A stretch of 64,000 bases of DNA from Paracoccus sediminicola. Lineage in GTDB: Bacteria; Pseudomonadota; Alphaproteobacteria; Rhodobacterales; Rhodobacteraceae. Below are positions 18,849 to 27,915 of this stretch, one piece after another. The notes beneath the pieces are model-generated. The model searched no databases. It was given only the letters and a program-made list of their open reading frames with translations, and had not been told where the DNA came from. The position numbers were made by a program, and so were the translations under genes. The stretch spans positions 1,674,001 through 1,738,000 of the forward strand of contig NZ_CP115768.1 of assembly GCF_027912835.1 (NCBI RefSeq). Direction: 5' to 3'. The stretch's first letter is position 1; every line of letters starts with the position of its first letter.

Positions 18849-19502
18849 ATGCTGGAATTCGACAATGTCTCCAAATCCTTCTGGACGGGAACGCAGCGCA
18901 AGGTGATCCTTGACCGCGCATCGTTTCGCGTCGATCTGGGCCGCTCGCTGGGTATTCTGGCCCCGAACGGAACCGGCAAGACCACGATCATCAACATGAT
19001 GTGCGGTCTCGAACAACCGGATGAGGGGACGATCCGGCGCAATTGCCGGATATCGTTCCCGCTCGGATTTATGGGCGGCGTGGTCGGCAAGCATTCCGCC
19101 AATGAAAACGCCCGTTTCATCGCCCGCATCTACGGGCTCGACCCAGATTATGTCGCCGCCTTCGCGCGATGGCTGACCGATATCGATGAATATTTCGATA
19201 TGCCGGTCGGCACCTATTCTTCGGGGATGCGGCAGCGTTTCGTGTTCTCGCTGCTGCTGGCGCTGGAATTCGACATCTATCTTATCGACGAGGGCATGCC
19301 GACCGCGACGGATGCCGAATTCAACCGCAAGGCCGGGCAGGTTCTGGAGGAACGGCTGAAAAGCTCGACCGTGGTCATCGTGTCGCATCAGCCGGAAATT
19401 CTGGAAAAATTCTGTCGCGAGGCCGCGGTGCTGCGCGATGGCAAGCTATACATCTTCGAGACGCTGGACGAGGCCAGGCAATATTATGACTACACCGCCT
19501 AG
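18849..19502 (+). CDS. kpsT: Capsular polysaccharide export ATP-binding protein
   Basis: The ATPase of an ABC-2 type exporter of the KpsT/Wzt class, 217 residues. Walker A is APNGTGKTT (38-46), with Ala where the first Gly is usual. The signature is SSGMRQR (124-130), Walker B is FDIYLIDEG with D147 and E148, and the switch histidine is H180. The conserved DEGMPTATDAEFNRKA segment favours the capsule exporter group over Wzt. The start is ATG 18849 with GGAAGCGG upstream. It overlaps the next gene by 17 nt. The partner permease KpsM is not in this cluster. Confidence 0.9.
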   Translation: MLEFDNVSKSFWTGTQRKVILDRASFRVDLGRSLGILAPNGTGKTTIINMMCGLEQPDEGTIRRNCRISFPLGFMGGVVGKHSANENARFIARIYGLDPDYVAAFARWLTDIDEYFDMPVGTYSSGMRQRFVFSLLLALEFDIYLIDEGMPTATDAEFNRKAGQVLEERLKSSTVVIVSHQPEILEKFCREAAVLRDGKLYIFETLDEARQYYDYTA

Positions 19503-21144
19503 GGTGCGCATCTATCGCAGCAAGCGCCGCGACGCCGTGCTCGGCGTGCAGGGCGATGCCGGCCGCGAGGCCGCGCGAACCGCCGCTGCCGCCGAAAACA
19601 ACGCCGCCGCCGGACCCGCGCCGCCCATCGATCAGGAACAGCAAATCTCGGCGATCCGGGCTGAGGGCCTGACCGGGCGACAGCTTCGTCTTGCCCGCCG
19701 AATCGCGGCGATGCACGGAATCGACGTCGCCTCGGACGAAGAGGCGGTGCTGGTGCTGCGCAATCGCGGCATCGACCCGTTCCATCGCTCTTCCCTCTCG
19801 AAGATCGTTGCGAATGCTGGCACGAGCGCCGCCGACGCGCAGATTGGAGAATCGGAGCCCCCGCGAGGCACGGGCAATCAGCTGGCATTGCTGCGCGAAC
19901 CGAGGCTGCCCGGCGCCACCCGCCCCTTGGGTCAGATCACCCCTGCCCAGATCCCGGCGGATCGCGATGCCCTGCCCTCGCGAGAGGCGCTGACCGAACA
20001 GAGACGCGCCGCAGAGATCCTGCGCATCCAGCGCGATATCGCCCGAAGGCGGCGGATCAAGCAGTTCTGGCTGGCGGTGCGCCTGCTGTTGCTGGTCGGC
20101 ATCCCGACCGCGATCGCCGGATGGTATTACTATGTCGTGGCGACGCCGCTTTACGAAACGCGGTCGCAATTCCTGATCCAGCAGGCTGACACCGCCTCGG
20201 TGGGCAGCGGCAACTCGATTCTTTCGGGCATCCAGCTGAATCCCGATTCGGTGGCGGTGCAAAGCTATCTGACCTCGAAAAACGCCATGCTGCGTCTTGA
20301 TGACGAGATCGGCTTCAAGTCCGCCTTCCAGGATCCGGCTCTCGACCCGCTGCTGCGGCTGCCACCCGATGCGACCGATGACGACGCTTTCAAGACCTAC
20401 AGCGATATGCTCAAGGTCGGCTATGACCCCACAGAGGGCGTTCTGGACATGGACGTGATCGCCCCCGATCCGGCGCTGAGCGAGGAATATTCCCGCGCGC
20501 TGATCCGTTATGCCGAGGGGATGGTGGACGACATGACCTCCCGCGTGCGCAGCGATCAGATGGCCGGGGCGCAGGAAAACTATGAAGAGGCAGAGCGGCG
20601 CGTCCGCGACGCCCAGGCCGAGGTTCAGGCGCTGCAGGAACAGATGGGCGTGCTGGATCCGCAATCCGAAAGCGGGCTGGTGATGAGCCGGATCGGCCAA
20701 CTTCAGGGTGAGCTGACCAGCAAGCAGCTGGAACTGGCGCAGCTTCAGGCCAACGCGCAGCCGAATCCCAGTCGGGTCCAAGGGGTCGAGGGCGATATCG
20801 CCCGGCTGCGTGAACTGATCGCCGAAACCCGGTCCGAACTGACCGAGGGCAGCGATGCGCGCGGCTCTCTGGCCCAGGTCACCGGGCGGCTGCGCATTGC
20901 CGAGGCCGATCTGGAAACCCGGCAGGCGCTGCTCGCCTCGGCGGCGGAACAGCTTGAGATTGCGCGCGTCGAGGCGAATAAACAGGTCCGCTATCTCTCC
21001 CTGTCCGTGGCCCCGGTCGCCCCGCAAAATGCCACCTATCCGAAGGCCTTTTCGAATACGGTCGTGGCATTCCTGATCTTTCTCGCTATCTATCTGATGC
21101 TGTCACTGACAGCCTCCATTCTGCGGGAACAGGTATCGACATGA
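19486..21144 (+). CDS. kpsE: Capsule export inner-membrane adaptor with long N-terminal extension
   Basis: A polysaccharide co-polymerase type protein (KpsE/Wza-partner family) that spans the periplasm and links the ABC exporter to the outer-membrane channel. The 552 residues comprise a cytoplasmic region (1-190) with a helical block GLTGRQLRLARRIAAMHGID and GIDPFHRSSL, a membrane helix (about 195-217), a periplasmic part with a long coiled coil (about 360-500), and a final helix (about 525-545). E. coli KpsE is about 380 residues, so the N-terminal extension is notable. It overlaps kpsT and kdsA. Confidence 0.88.
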   Translation: MTTPPRVRIYRSKRRDAVLGVQGDAGREAARTAAAAENNAAAGPAPPIDQEQQISAIRAEGLTGRQLRLARRIAAMHGIDVASDEEAVLVLRNRGIDPFHRSSLSKIVANAGTSAADAQIGESEPPRGTGNQLALLREPRLPGATRPLGQITPAQIPADRDALPSREALTEQRRAAEILRIQRDIARRRRIKQFWLAVRLLLLVGIPTAIAGWYYYVVATPLYETRSQFLIQQADTASVGSGNSILSGIQLNPDSVAVQSYLTSKNAMLRLDDEIGFKSAFQDPALDPLLRLPPDATDDDAFKTYSDMLKVGYDPTEGVLDMDVIAPDPALSEEYSRALIRYAEGMVDDMTSRVRSDQMAGAQENYEEAERRVRDAQAEVQALQEQMGVLDPQSESGLVMSRIGQLQGELTSKQLELAQLQANAQPNPSRVQGVEGDIARLRELIAETRSELTEGSDARGSLAQVTGRLRIAEADLETRQALLASAAEQLEIARVEANKQVRYLSLSVAPVAPQNATYPKAFSNTVVAFLIFLAIYLMLSLTASILREQVST

Positions 21145-21977
21145 CGCGCGTGACCATCGGAAATTTCGACTGCGGCAACGATCTGCCGCTCACCATCATC
21201 GCCGGGCCCTGCCAGCTGGAAACCCTGGACCACGCGCTGATGATCGGCGAAACGATGGCGAAGGCCTGTGAAGATGCGGGCGCGAATTACATCTTCAAGG
21301 CCAGCTATGACAAGGCGAACCGGACCTCGCTTAAAGGCCGCCGGGGCGTCGGGATGGATGAAGGGCTGCGCATGCTGGAGGATCTGCGTGACCGGCTCGG
21401 TTGTCCCGTGCTGACCGATGTGCATGACATCGAACAGGCGCGCGCCGCCGGGGCGGTGGCGGATGTGATCCAGATCCCGGCCTTTCTGTCACGCCAGACA
21501 GATCTGCTGATCGCGGCGGGCGAAACCGGTGCCGTGGTAAACATCAAGAAGGGCCAGTTTCTTGCCCCCTGGGACATGCCGAACGTCGTCGACAAGGTCG
21601 CCTCGACCGGGAACAACAAGATCCTCCTGACCGAGCGCGGGGCAAGCTTCGGCTATAACACGCTCGTCGCCGATATGCGCGCTCTGCCGATCATGGCGCG
21701 CACCGGCTATCCGGTCATTATGGATGCCACCCATTCGGTGCAGCAACCCGGCGGTCAGGGCGGCTCGTCCGGGGGGCAGCGCGAATTTGCCCCGGTGATG
21801 GCACGGGCCGCGGTTGCGATCGGCGTGGCGGGCGTGTTCATCGAGACCCATGAAGACCCCGATAACGCGCCCTCCGATGGGCCGAACATGATCCATCTGG
21901 ACCGTATGCCCGCCCTTGTGTCGAGCCTGATGCAATTCGACCGGCTGGCGAAAGCCGACCCGGTCATGGCGAAATGA
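21141..21977 (+). CDS. kdsA: 3-deoxy-8-phosphooctulonate synthase
   Basis: KdsA joins phosphoenolpyruvate and arabinose 5-phosphate to make KDO 8-phosphate, the precursor of KDO in LPS and in the linker of ABC-exported capsules. The 278-residue protein has IIAGPCQLET, FKASYDKANRTS, GCPVLTDVHD, KKGQFLAPWDM, LTERGASFGYN and DATHSVQQPGG. No cysteine takes the metal-ligand place after IAGPC that would be decisive for me, so I do not assign a metal class. Start and stop overlap kpsE and mscS as ATGA, so capsule export and KDO supply look coupled. Confidence 0.96.
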   Translation: MTRVTIGNFDCGNDLPLTIIAGPCQLETLDHALMIGETMAKACEDAGANYIFKASYDKANRTSLKGRRGVGMDEGLRMLEDLRDRLGCPVLTDVHDIEQARAAGAVADVIQIPAFLSRQTDLLIAAGETGAVVNIKKGQFLAPWDMPNVVDKVASTGNNKILLTERGASFGYNTLVADMRALPIMARTGYPVIMDATHSVQQPGGQGGSSGGQREFAPVMARAAVAIGVAGVFIETHEDPDNAPSDGPNMIHLDRMPALVSSLMQFDRLAKADPVMAK

Positions 21978-23329
21978 CGCGCCCAGTCGCGCTTCTTCTG
22001 GCGATGATCCTGACGCTGGCGCCGATAGCCGTCATCGCGCAGGAGGATGCCAGCCGCCCCGAAGGCACCATCGCCGTCGCCGCCGACGATGCCAGCGACA
22101 GCGCCATTCGAAACCGGATCGAGGATATTCTGTCCGAGCTGGACGGATATGGCGATGTGGCGGTGGATGTCGAAGCCGGCATCGTGACGCTTGACGGCAC
22201 CGCGCTTGATGGCGCCGCAGTGGATCGTCTGGACCGGCTCGTGGCCCGCGTCGATGGCGTGGTCGAGATCCAGAACCGGGTGCAGGAAAACACCGATCTT
22301 CGCGCCCGTCTTGAACCCGTGGCCGAGCGGTTCCGGGACCGTCTCGCGCAATCGGTCGCCTTCCTGCCGCTTCTGGCGGTGGCGGTGCTGGTGGCGCTGC
22401 TGATCGGCTGGGTCGGAAGCCTCGTCGCACGGCTGCGCCAACCGTGGGAGCGTCTGGCCCCCAACCCCTTCATCGCCGAGATCCTGCGCACCGCGATCCG
22501 CCTGGCCTTCTGGCTGGCGGCGGTTGTAATGGCGCTCGACATACTGGGCGCCTCGGCCCTGCTGGGCACATTTCTCGGCGCTGCCGGGATCATCGGGATC
22601 GCGCTCGGTTTCGCGGTGCGCGATACGGTGGAAAACTTCATCGCCTCGGTCATGCTGTCCCTGCGCCAACCCTTCCGCCCCAATGATCTGGTCGAGATCG
22701 AGGGCAATGAGGGCCGGGTGATCCGCCTGACCAGTCGCGCCACGACACTGCTGTCGCTCGACGGGAACAATATCCGGATCCCGAACTCCACCGTGTTCAA
22801 GGCGGTCATCACCAACTATACGCGTCACCCCGAGCGGCGCTTTATCTTTGATCTCGGTGTCGATGCGGAATCGAACCTCGCCGCGGTGCGCGAGCTGGGG
22901 CTGACCACGCTGGAAAGCCTGGACTTCGTTCTGCCCGCGCCGGAACCCGCCGTCTGGGTGCATGAGGTCGGCGATTCCAATGTCATCATGCGTTTCTCGG
23001 GCTGGGTCACCCAACAAGGGGCCGAGTTCAACAAGGCGCGCGGCGAGGCGATCCGGGTCTTGAAAGAAACGCTCGAAGCGGCGGGTTACGGACTGCCAGA
23101 GCCGATCTATCGCGTCCGGATGGAGGATATCACACCGCAGGATCCGGATGATGAGACAGCGACCATCACCGAGACGACGCCGAAACCCAACGACATGCAA
23201 CCCAAAGCGCGAGAGATCACGCCGCCTCAGACCGACATCAAGCCCGACAAGGCTTTCGAACGCATGGTCGAGGCGAGCAAAAGGGACGGCGAGAAGAACC
23301 TGCTTTCCGAGCATGCGCCGCAGGAATGA
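21974..23329 (+). CDS. BON-domain MscS-type mechanosensitive channel
   Basis: A 451-residue inner-membrane protein. A signal peptide (about 1-22) leads to a periplasmic BON domain (about 40-105) with DGYGDVAVDVEAGIVTLDGTA. Three helices follow, the last being the MscS pore helix GAAGIIGIALGFAVRDTVEN, then the beta domain with RPNDLVEIEGNEGRVI and IPNSTVFKAVITNYTRHP. The C-terminal tail from about residue 390 is charged and Thr/Pro-rich. It probably releases solutes under osmotic stress. It is coupled to kdsA by ATGA. What the BON domain binds is unknown. Confidence 0.92.
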   Translation: MTRPVALLLAMILTLAPIAVIAQEDASRPEGTIAVAADDASDSAIRNRIEDILSELDGYGDVAVDVEAGIVTLDGTALDGAAVDRLDRLVARVDGVVEIQNRVQENTDLRARLEPVAERFRDRLAQSVAFLPLLAVAVLVALLIGWVGSLVARLRQPWERLAPNPFIAEILRTAIRLAFWLAAVVMALDILGASALLGTFLGAAGIIGIALGFAVRDTVENFIASVMLSLRQPFRPNDLVEIEGNEGRVIRLTSRATTLLSLDGNNIRIPNSTVFKAVITNYTRHPERRFIFDLGVDAESNLAAVRELGLTTLESLDFVLPAPEPAVWVHEVGDSNVIMRFSGWVTQQGAEFNKARGEAIRVLKETLEAAGYGLPEPIYRVRMEDITPQDPDDETATITETTPKPNDMQPKAREITPPQTDIKPDKAFERMVEASKRDGEKNLLSEHAPQE

Positions 23330-23543
23330 AACCTCCGTCGGGATGTGCGGGGCCGGGACGCGCGGCGCTCCCCTCCGCTTCTAACGTCGAGCCTGCTGCA
23401 TCCGCCGTGTAAGATGTGCGCATCGCGGCATATACGGGGCCGGCAGGTTTTTGTTCTCTGTGGGGAGAGGCGAAACCTTCACGAAGCTCCGGGGCCAGCG
23501 GCGGCGGCGCAGAGCGACCGCGTTTCTCCCACGGACCCCACTT
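23330..23543. other. Intergenic region between convergent genes
   Basis: These 214 bp lie between the MscS gene and the ArsC-like gene on the opposite strand. I see GC-rich stretches able to fold locally but no clear open frame, tRNA, repeat copy or hairpin with a T tract. Confidence 0.5.
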
Positions 23544-23891
23544 TCAGAGAATCTCGCGCAGCCGCTCGACAGGGCGAACAAGCCGGGTGCCCTTGTCGGT
23601 CACCACGAAGGGCCGCTCCAGCAGTTGCGGATGGGCGAGGATCGCATCCAACAGCGCCGCGTCGCTCAACCCCGGATCGGCCAGTCCCAGCGAGTCATAG
23701 GGCGTGCCCCGCCGCCGCAGCAGACCACGCACGCCGAGCCCCGAATCGCGGGCCAGAGCGCGCAGCGTCTCCCGGCTGGGTGGCTCGGTGACATAGCGAA
23801 CGATTTCTGGCTCGATCCCTGCCTCTTGCAGCGCAGCAAGAACCTTTCGCGAGGTTGCGCATTTCGGGTTATGGTAAATCGTCGCGGTCAT
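23544..23891 (-). CDS. arsC: Arsenate reductase-like thioredoxin-fold protein
   Basis: A 115-residue protein of the glutaredoxin-linked ArsC/Spx/YffB fold. The nucleophile motif is YHNPKCATSRKVL with C11. GIEPEIVRYVTEPPS, GLLRRRGTPYDSLGL and RPFVVTDKGTRLVRP follow the ArsC pattern. No arsenic resistance gene (arsB, arsR, acr3) is nearby, so it may be a housekeeping homologue and not a true arsenate reductase. It is convergent with the MscS gene and divergent from the SufT-like gene. Confidence 0.82.
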   Translation of the reverse strand: MTATIYHNPKCATSRKVLAALQEAGIEPEIVRYVTEPPSRETLRALARDSGLGVRGLLRRRGTPYDSLGLADPGLSDAALLDAILAHPQLLERPFVVTDKGTRLVRPVERLREIL

Positions 23892-23972
23892 GACGGGCTC
23901 CCGGATGGGCTGGGGGTGGAAGCAGGGCGCAGCATTGCCTATATGCTGGGGCAGCAGAACGGGATGGTATTT

Positions 23973-24329
23973 ATGGATGACAATCTTCAGGAAGGCGAGC
24001 CGCTGATCCGGCCTTCAACCACCGAGCATCCGCTGTACGATCAGGTCGTCGAGGCCTGCCGTACGGTTTACGACCCTGAAATCCCGGTGAATATCTATGA
24101 TCTCGGGTTGATCTACACGCTCGATATCGCCGATGACGGCAAGGTCGGGGTGGTGATGACGCTGACCGCCCCGGGCTGCCCCGTCGCCGGAGAGATGCCG
24201 GGCTGGGTCGCGGATGCGGTCGAGGCGGTGCCGGGTGTGCGTGAGGTCGATGTCGAAATGACCTTCCAGCCGCAATGGGGCATGGACATGATGTCCGAAG
24301 AGGCCCGGCTGGAACTCGGATTCATCTGA
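23973..24329 (+). CDS. sufT: SufT/MIP18-type iron-sulfur assembly protein
   Basis: A DUF59 (MIP18) protein of 118 residues, a family that helps mature iron-sulfur proteins. The core VVEACRTVYDPEIPVNIYD, then GLIYTLDI, TLTAPGCPVAGEMP and VEMTFQPQWGMDMMSEEARLE, matches SufT, the stand-alone form often found with the suf operon. No suf genes are in this window. In-frame ATGs lie at 23943, 23964 and 23973. The last gives MDDNLQEG and is preferred by family length, but the start is not certain. Confidence 0.85.
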   Translation: MDDNLQEGEPLIRPSTTEHPLYDQVVEACRTVYDPEIPVNIYDLGLIYTLDIADDGKVGVVMTLTAPGCPVAGEMPGWVADAVEAVPGVREVDVEMTFQPQWGMDMMSEEARLELGFI

Positions 24330-24396
24330 AGGCTTCGCCATGTTGATGCGCTGAGGCATAGCTTACGGGCTAAGTTCCGGCGCCGAGCAACCGGCA

Positions 24397-24600
24397 TTAC
24401 CAATGCGGCGGCCGCTGATCGGCCAGCGGAATGCCAGATCCCGACTCGGCTTCGCGCTCGGCCTCGCGATCCAACAGCATCCCCACCCGCGCCTGCAGCC
24501 GTGCGATCTCGCGGTCCTGCCGGGCCACCACCTCGGACAGCTCCTCCACCATGCGTGTGAGATGCGCGATCGCCTCTTCCAGCCTCTGCAACTTGTCCAT
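24397..24600 (-). CDS. slyX: SlyX family coiled-coil protein
   Basis: A 67-residue coiled-coil protein. [39 protein letters not shown] and the C-terminal PPHW-type ending match SlyX, whose function is unknown. ATG 24600 is chosen because GGAG lies 9 nt upstream. A second in-frame ATG at 24609 abuts that site too closely. It is divergent from hisS. Confidence 0.85.
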   Translation of the reverse strand: MDKLQRLEEAIAHLTRMVEELSEVVARQDREIARLQARVGMLLDREAEREAESGSGIPLADQRPPHW

Positions 24601-24646
24601 TCCATCCATCTCCGCTAAGCCCACCCGCGAGACGGAGACAGGTTCC

Positions 24647-26137
24647 ATGCCGCAGGACAAGAAGAAATCACCGCGCCCCAAGGCCCAGACGCCCAAGGGC
24701 TTCCGCGACTATTTCGGCGCTGAGGTGACCGAACGCAAGCAGATGCTGGACCGGATCGGCGAGATCTACCATCTGCACGGCTTCGAACCCCTGGAAAGCT
24801 CGGCTGTCGAGACGGTCGAGGCGTTGGGCAAGTTTCTCCCCGATGTGGATCGGCCCAATGCCGGCGTCTTCGCCTGGCAGGAGGAAGAGGTTCCGGGCGG
24901 CGGGTCGGGTGACTGGCTGGCGCTGCGCTATGACCTGACCGCGCCGCTCGCGCGGGTTGCGGCGCAATATCGCAACGACCTGCCGACCCCCTATCGCCGC
25001 TATGCGATGGGTCCGGTCTGGCGCAATGAAAAACCGGGTCCGGGCCGGTTCCGGCAGTTCTATCAATGCGATGCCGATACGGTTGGCAGCGCCTCGGTCG
25101 CGGCGGATGCGGAAATCTGCGCCATGCTCGCGGACGCGTTGGAAGGCGTCGGCATCGCGCGCGGCGACTATCTCGTGCGGATCAACAACCGCAAGGTGCT
25201 GAACGGGGTGCTGGAAGCGGCAGGCGTCGCGGGCGGCGACAAGGCCGATGATGTGCTGCGCCAGATCGACAAGTTCGACAAGGTCGGCGAAGACGGCGTG
25301 CTGGCGCTTCTGACCAAAGGCCGCAAGGACGACTCGGGCGCCTTCATCGACGGTGTCGGTCTGACGGAAGAACAGGCCGAACCGGTGCTGCGCTTCCTGA
25401 CCTCGCGTGGCAAGGACAATGCCATGACGCTGATGAACCTGCGCACGGCGGTCGGCCCTTCGGCCATCGGCGCGGAAGGGGTCGAGGAACTGGCCCAGAT
25501 CGCCGCGCTACTACGCGGGCTCGGCGTGGGCGAGGATCGCGCCATCATCGACCCTTCGGTCGTGCGCGGCCTCGGCTATTACACCGGCCCGGTCTTCGAG
25601 GCCGAGCTGACCTTTGAAATCCTCGACGAAAAGGGCCGCAAGCGGCAATTCGGCTCGGTCGCGGGCGGCGGGCGTTATGACGGTCTGGTCGAGCGTTTCA
25701 CCGGCCAGAAGGTTCCCGCCACCGGGGTCAGCATCGGCGTCGACCGTCTGCTGGCCGCACTGCGGGCCAAGGGTCTGACCGGCGATGCGGCGCGCGGGCC
25801 GGTCATCGTCACCGTCATGGATCGCGACCGCATGGCCGAATATCACGCCATGGCCGCCGAACTGCGCGCCGCAGGCATCCGCGCCGAGGTCTATCTGGGC
25901 AATCCGAAGAATTTCGGCAACCAGTTGAAATATGCCGACAAGCGCGCCGCACCCATCGCCATCATTCAGGGCGGGGACGAGGCCGAACGCGGAGTCGTCC
26001 AGATCAAGGACCTGATCCTCGGCGCCATGCTGGCATCCGAGGCCAGCCACGAGGAATGGAAATCCCAGCCCGCCCAGACCGAGGCCAAGCGTGGCGATCT
26101 GGTCGCCGCGGTGCAGGAGATGCTGGCCAGATGGTAG
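24647..26137 (+). CDS. hisS: Histidyl-tRNA synthetase
   Basis: Charges tRNA-His with histidine in the cytoplasm. The 496-residue class II synthetase is the longer alphaproteobacterial form. It has [10 protein letters not shown] at the N-terminus, motif 2 [19 protein letters not shown], the histidine-specific [11 protein letters not shown] and [12 protein letters not shown], motif 3 [13 protein letters not shown], and an anticodon-binding domain from about residue 400. ATG 24647 has GGAGACAGG upstream. It overlaps hisZ by 7 nt, tying His-tRNA charging to histidine synthesis in one transcript. Confidence 0.97.
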   Translation: MPQDKKKSPRPKAQTPKGFRDYFGAEVTERKQMLDRIGEIYHLHGFEPLESSAVETVEALGKFLPDVDRPNAGVFAWQEEEVPGGGSGDWLALRYDLTAPLARVAAQYRNDLPTPYRRYAMGPVWRNEKPGPGRFRQFYQCDADTVGSASVAADAEICAMLADALEGVGIARGDYLVRINNRKVLNGVLEAAGVAGGDKADDVLRQIDKFDKVGEDGVLALLTKGRKDDSGAFIDGVGLTEEQAEPVLRFLTSRGKDNAMTLMNLRTAVGPSAIGAEGVEELAQIAALLRGLGVGEDRAIIDPSVVRGLGYYTGPVFEAELTFEILDEKGRKRQFGSVAGGGRYDGLVERFTGQKVPATGVSIGVDRLLAALRAKGLTGDAARGPVIVTVMDRDRMAEYHAMAAELRAAGIRAEVYLGNPKNFGNQLKYADKRAAPIAIIQGGDEAERGVVQIKDLILGAMLASEASHEEWKSQPAQTEAKRGDLVAAVQEMLARW

Positions 26138-27192
26138 GCAAATCGGCCAAGCAGCAGGCAGGCCAACGCCTGCTTGCGGCCTTCCGCGACGCCGGGGCGG
26201 CAGAGGTCGCGCCGGATATCCTGCTGGATGCCGCCACCCTGCTTGACCTTTACGGCGAAGACATCCGCGCCCGCGCCTATGTCACCACCGATCCCGTCCG
26301 GGGCGAGGTCGTGCTGCGTCCCGACTTCACCGTCCCGGTGGTGCAGATGCATATGCAGGACGGTGCCGAGCCCGCGCGCTATTGCTATCTGGGCGAGGTT
26401 TTCCGCAAGCAGGATCACGGCGATACCCGGCCCGAGAACCCGCGCGAGAACGAATACCTGCAAGCCGGGTTCGAGATCTTCGCCCGCGACAGCGAAGCCG
26501 ATGCCGAAATCTTTGCGCTGTTTCACAGGCTGCTTTCCCCCTACGGGCTGACGGCGACGATGGGCGACATGGATATTCTTCTGGATGCGGTGCGCGCCCT
26601 GCCAGTCTCGGCCCCGCGCCGCACGGCGCTGCTGCATCACGTCTGGCGCCCGATCCGCTTCGCCCGGCTGCTGGCCCGCTTCTCCACGCCGGCCCAGCCG
26701 CGCGACCTGCCCGAAACCGACGCGCCCTGGACCGGGCTGCGCAGCGGCCCCGAGATGGAAGCGCGCATTGCGACGCTGAACGCCGAACCGGACGAGCCCC
26801 CGCTGCCCGCGACATGGGCCGACCGGCTGACCCGGCTTTTCGCCGTGGACGCCCCGGCCCCGGAGTCGCTCGACCAATTGCGCGGCCTCGCAGCCGAAAT
26901 CCCCGAGATCGCCGAGGCGGTGGACCGCCTTGCCGAACGCCTGAACCAAATTGCGGCGCGCGGCGTCGATCCCGCGACGATCCGTTTCGCCGCCAGCCAC
27001 GGGCGCGAGACGATGGAATATTACGACGGCATGACCTTCACCTTCACCGCCGATCATCCCGACTGGCCCCCTGTCGCCTCGGGCGGGCGCTATGACGCGC
27101 TGACCGCCCAGCTTGGACAGGGCCGCGCCATTCCGGCAGTCGGCGGCATCATCCGCCCCGGCCTGATCGCGGAACTGGAGGCGTCATGCTGA
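26131..27192 (+). CDS. hisZ: ATP phosphoribosyltransferase regulatory subunit
   Basis: HisZ is a HisS-like protein without charging activity that pairs with short HisG to form the first enzyme of histidine synthesis and passes on histidine feedback. The 353 residues keep class II synthetase traces ([43 protein letters not shown]) but lack the anticodon-binding domain. The ATG lies inside the end of hisS (ATGGTAG), and the last codons overlap hisG by 7 nt. The presence of HisZ explains the short HisG. Confidence 0.95.
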   Translation: MVGKSAKQQAGQRLLAAFRDAGAAEVAPDILLDAATLLDLYGEDIRARAYVTTDPVRGEVVLRPDFTVPVVQMHMQDGAEPARYCYLGEVFRKQDHGDTRPENPRENEYLQAGFEIFARDSEADAEIFALFHRLLSPYGLTATMGDMDILLDAVRALPVSAPRRTALLHHVWRPIRFARLLARFSTPAQPRDLPETDAPWTGLRSGPEMEARIATLNAEPDEPPLPATWADRLTRLFAVDAPAPESLDQLRGLAAEIPEIAEAVDRLAERLNQIAARGVDPATIRFAASHGRETMEYYDGMTFTFTADHPDWPPVASGGRYDALTAQLGQGRAIPAVGGIIRPGLIAELEASC

Positions 27193-27872
27193 AGCTCGGC
27201 GTGCCGTCCAAGGGGCGGCTGATGGAAGACACGTTCGGCTGGTTCGCGGATCGCGGCATCACGCTCAGCCGCAGCGGCTCGGATCGCGAATATGCGGGCC
27301 GGATCGAAGGGGCGGATCTGACGCTCGTGCTGCTCTCAGCCGGGGAAATTCCACGAGAGCTCGCGGCGGGGCGGATCGATCTGGGCGTCACCGGCTCGGA
27401 CCTCGTTCGCGAAAAACTCGCCGGCTGGCGCTCCGATGTGCGCGAGCTGACCGCGATGGGCTTCGGCCATGCCGATCTGATCCTCGCCGTGCCCACCTGC
27501 TGGCGAGACTGCGAAACCCTCGACGATTTCGCCGCCATCACCCGCCAGTTCCGCGAAACCCACGGCTTCCGCCTGCGCATCGCGACGAAATATCATCGCC
27601 TCGTCCGCGCCTTCCTGTCCGAGGCCGAGATCGCCGATTACCAGCTCGTCGACAGTCAGGGTGCGACCGAGGGCACCGTCGCCAATCTCACCGCAGAAGC
27701 GATTGCCGACATCACCAGCAGCGGCGCAACGCTGCGGGCCAACCACCTGAAGCAGTTGCCCGATGCGCTGATCCATGCGAGCCAGGCCACGCTGTTCGCC
27801 TCGCTGAAAGCCGATCAGGCCGGGATCGACCGGCTCGCGGCGCAGCTCGACGCAAACGCGCCTTCAACCTGA
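27186..27872 (+). CDS. hisG: ATP phosphoribosyltransferase catalytic subunit, short form
   Basis: Catalyses the first step of histidine synthesis, joining ATP and PRPP. At 228 residues it is the short form, lacking the C-terminal regulatory domain of E. coli HisG, so it should need HisZ. Visible marks are LGVPSKGRLMEDT, GRIDLGVTGSDLV and the PRPP loop VDSQGATEGTVANLTAEAIAD, shortened here for length as DSQGATEGTVAN. The last codons and stop lie in the tail of repeat copy B. It is convergent with proS. Confidence 0.96.
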   Translation: MLKLGVPSKGRLMEDTFGWFADRGITLSRSGSDREYAGRIEGADLTLVLLSAGEIPRELAAGRIDLGVTGSDLVREKLAGWRSDVRELTAMGFGHADLILAVPTCWRDCETLDDFAAITRQFRETHGFRLRIATKYHRLVRAFLSEAEIADYQLVDSQGATEGTVANLTAEAIADITSSGATLRANHLKQLPDALIHASQATLFASLKADQAGIDRLAAQLDANAPST

Positions 27873-27912
27873 CGGAAATATCCCGCGGGGTCCGGGGGCG
27901 CGCAGCCCCCGG
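27861..27912 (-). repeat. Terminator-like intergenic repeat, copy B
   Basis: On the minus strand a hairpin CCGGGGGC/GCCCCCGG (27892-27912, 5-nt loop) follows the proS stop almost at once. It leads to GGACCCCGCGGGATATTT and a tail CCGTCAGGTTGAAGG that runs over the last codons and stop of hisG. It resembles copies A (1720-1773) and C (32420-32465). It probably ends proS transcription. Confidence 0.75.
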
Positions 27913-27915
27913 CGC

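Noticed and set aside
23544-23891. Arsenic resistance locus
   Set aside because: The ArsC-like gene has no arsR, arsB, acr3 or arsH neighbour, so a resistance operon is not supported.
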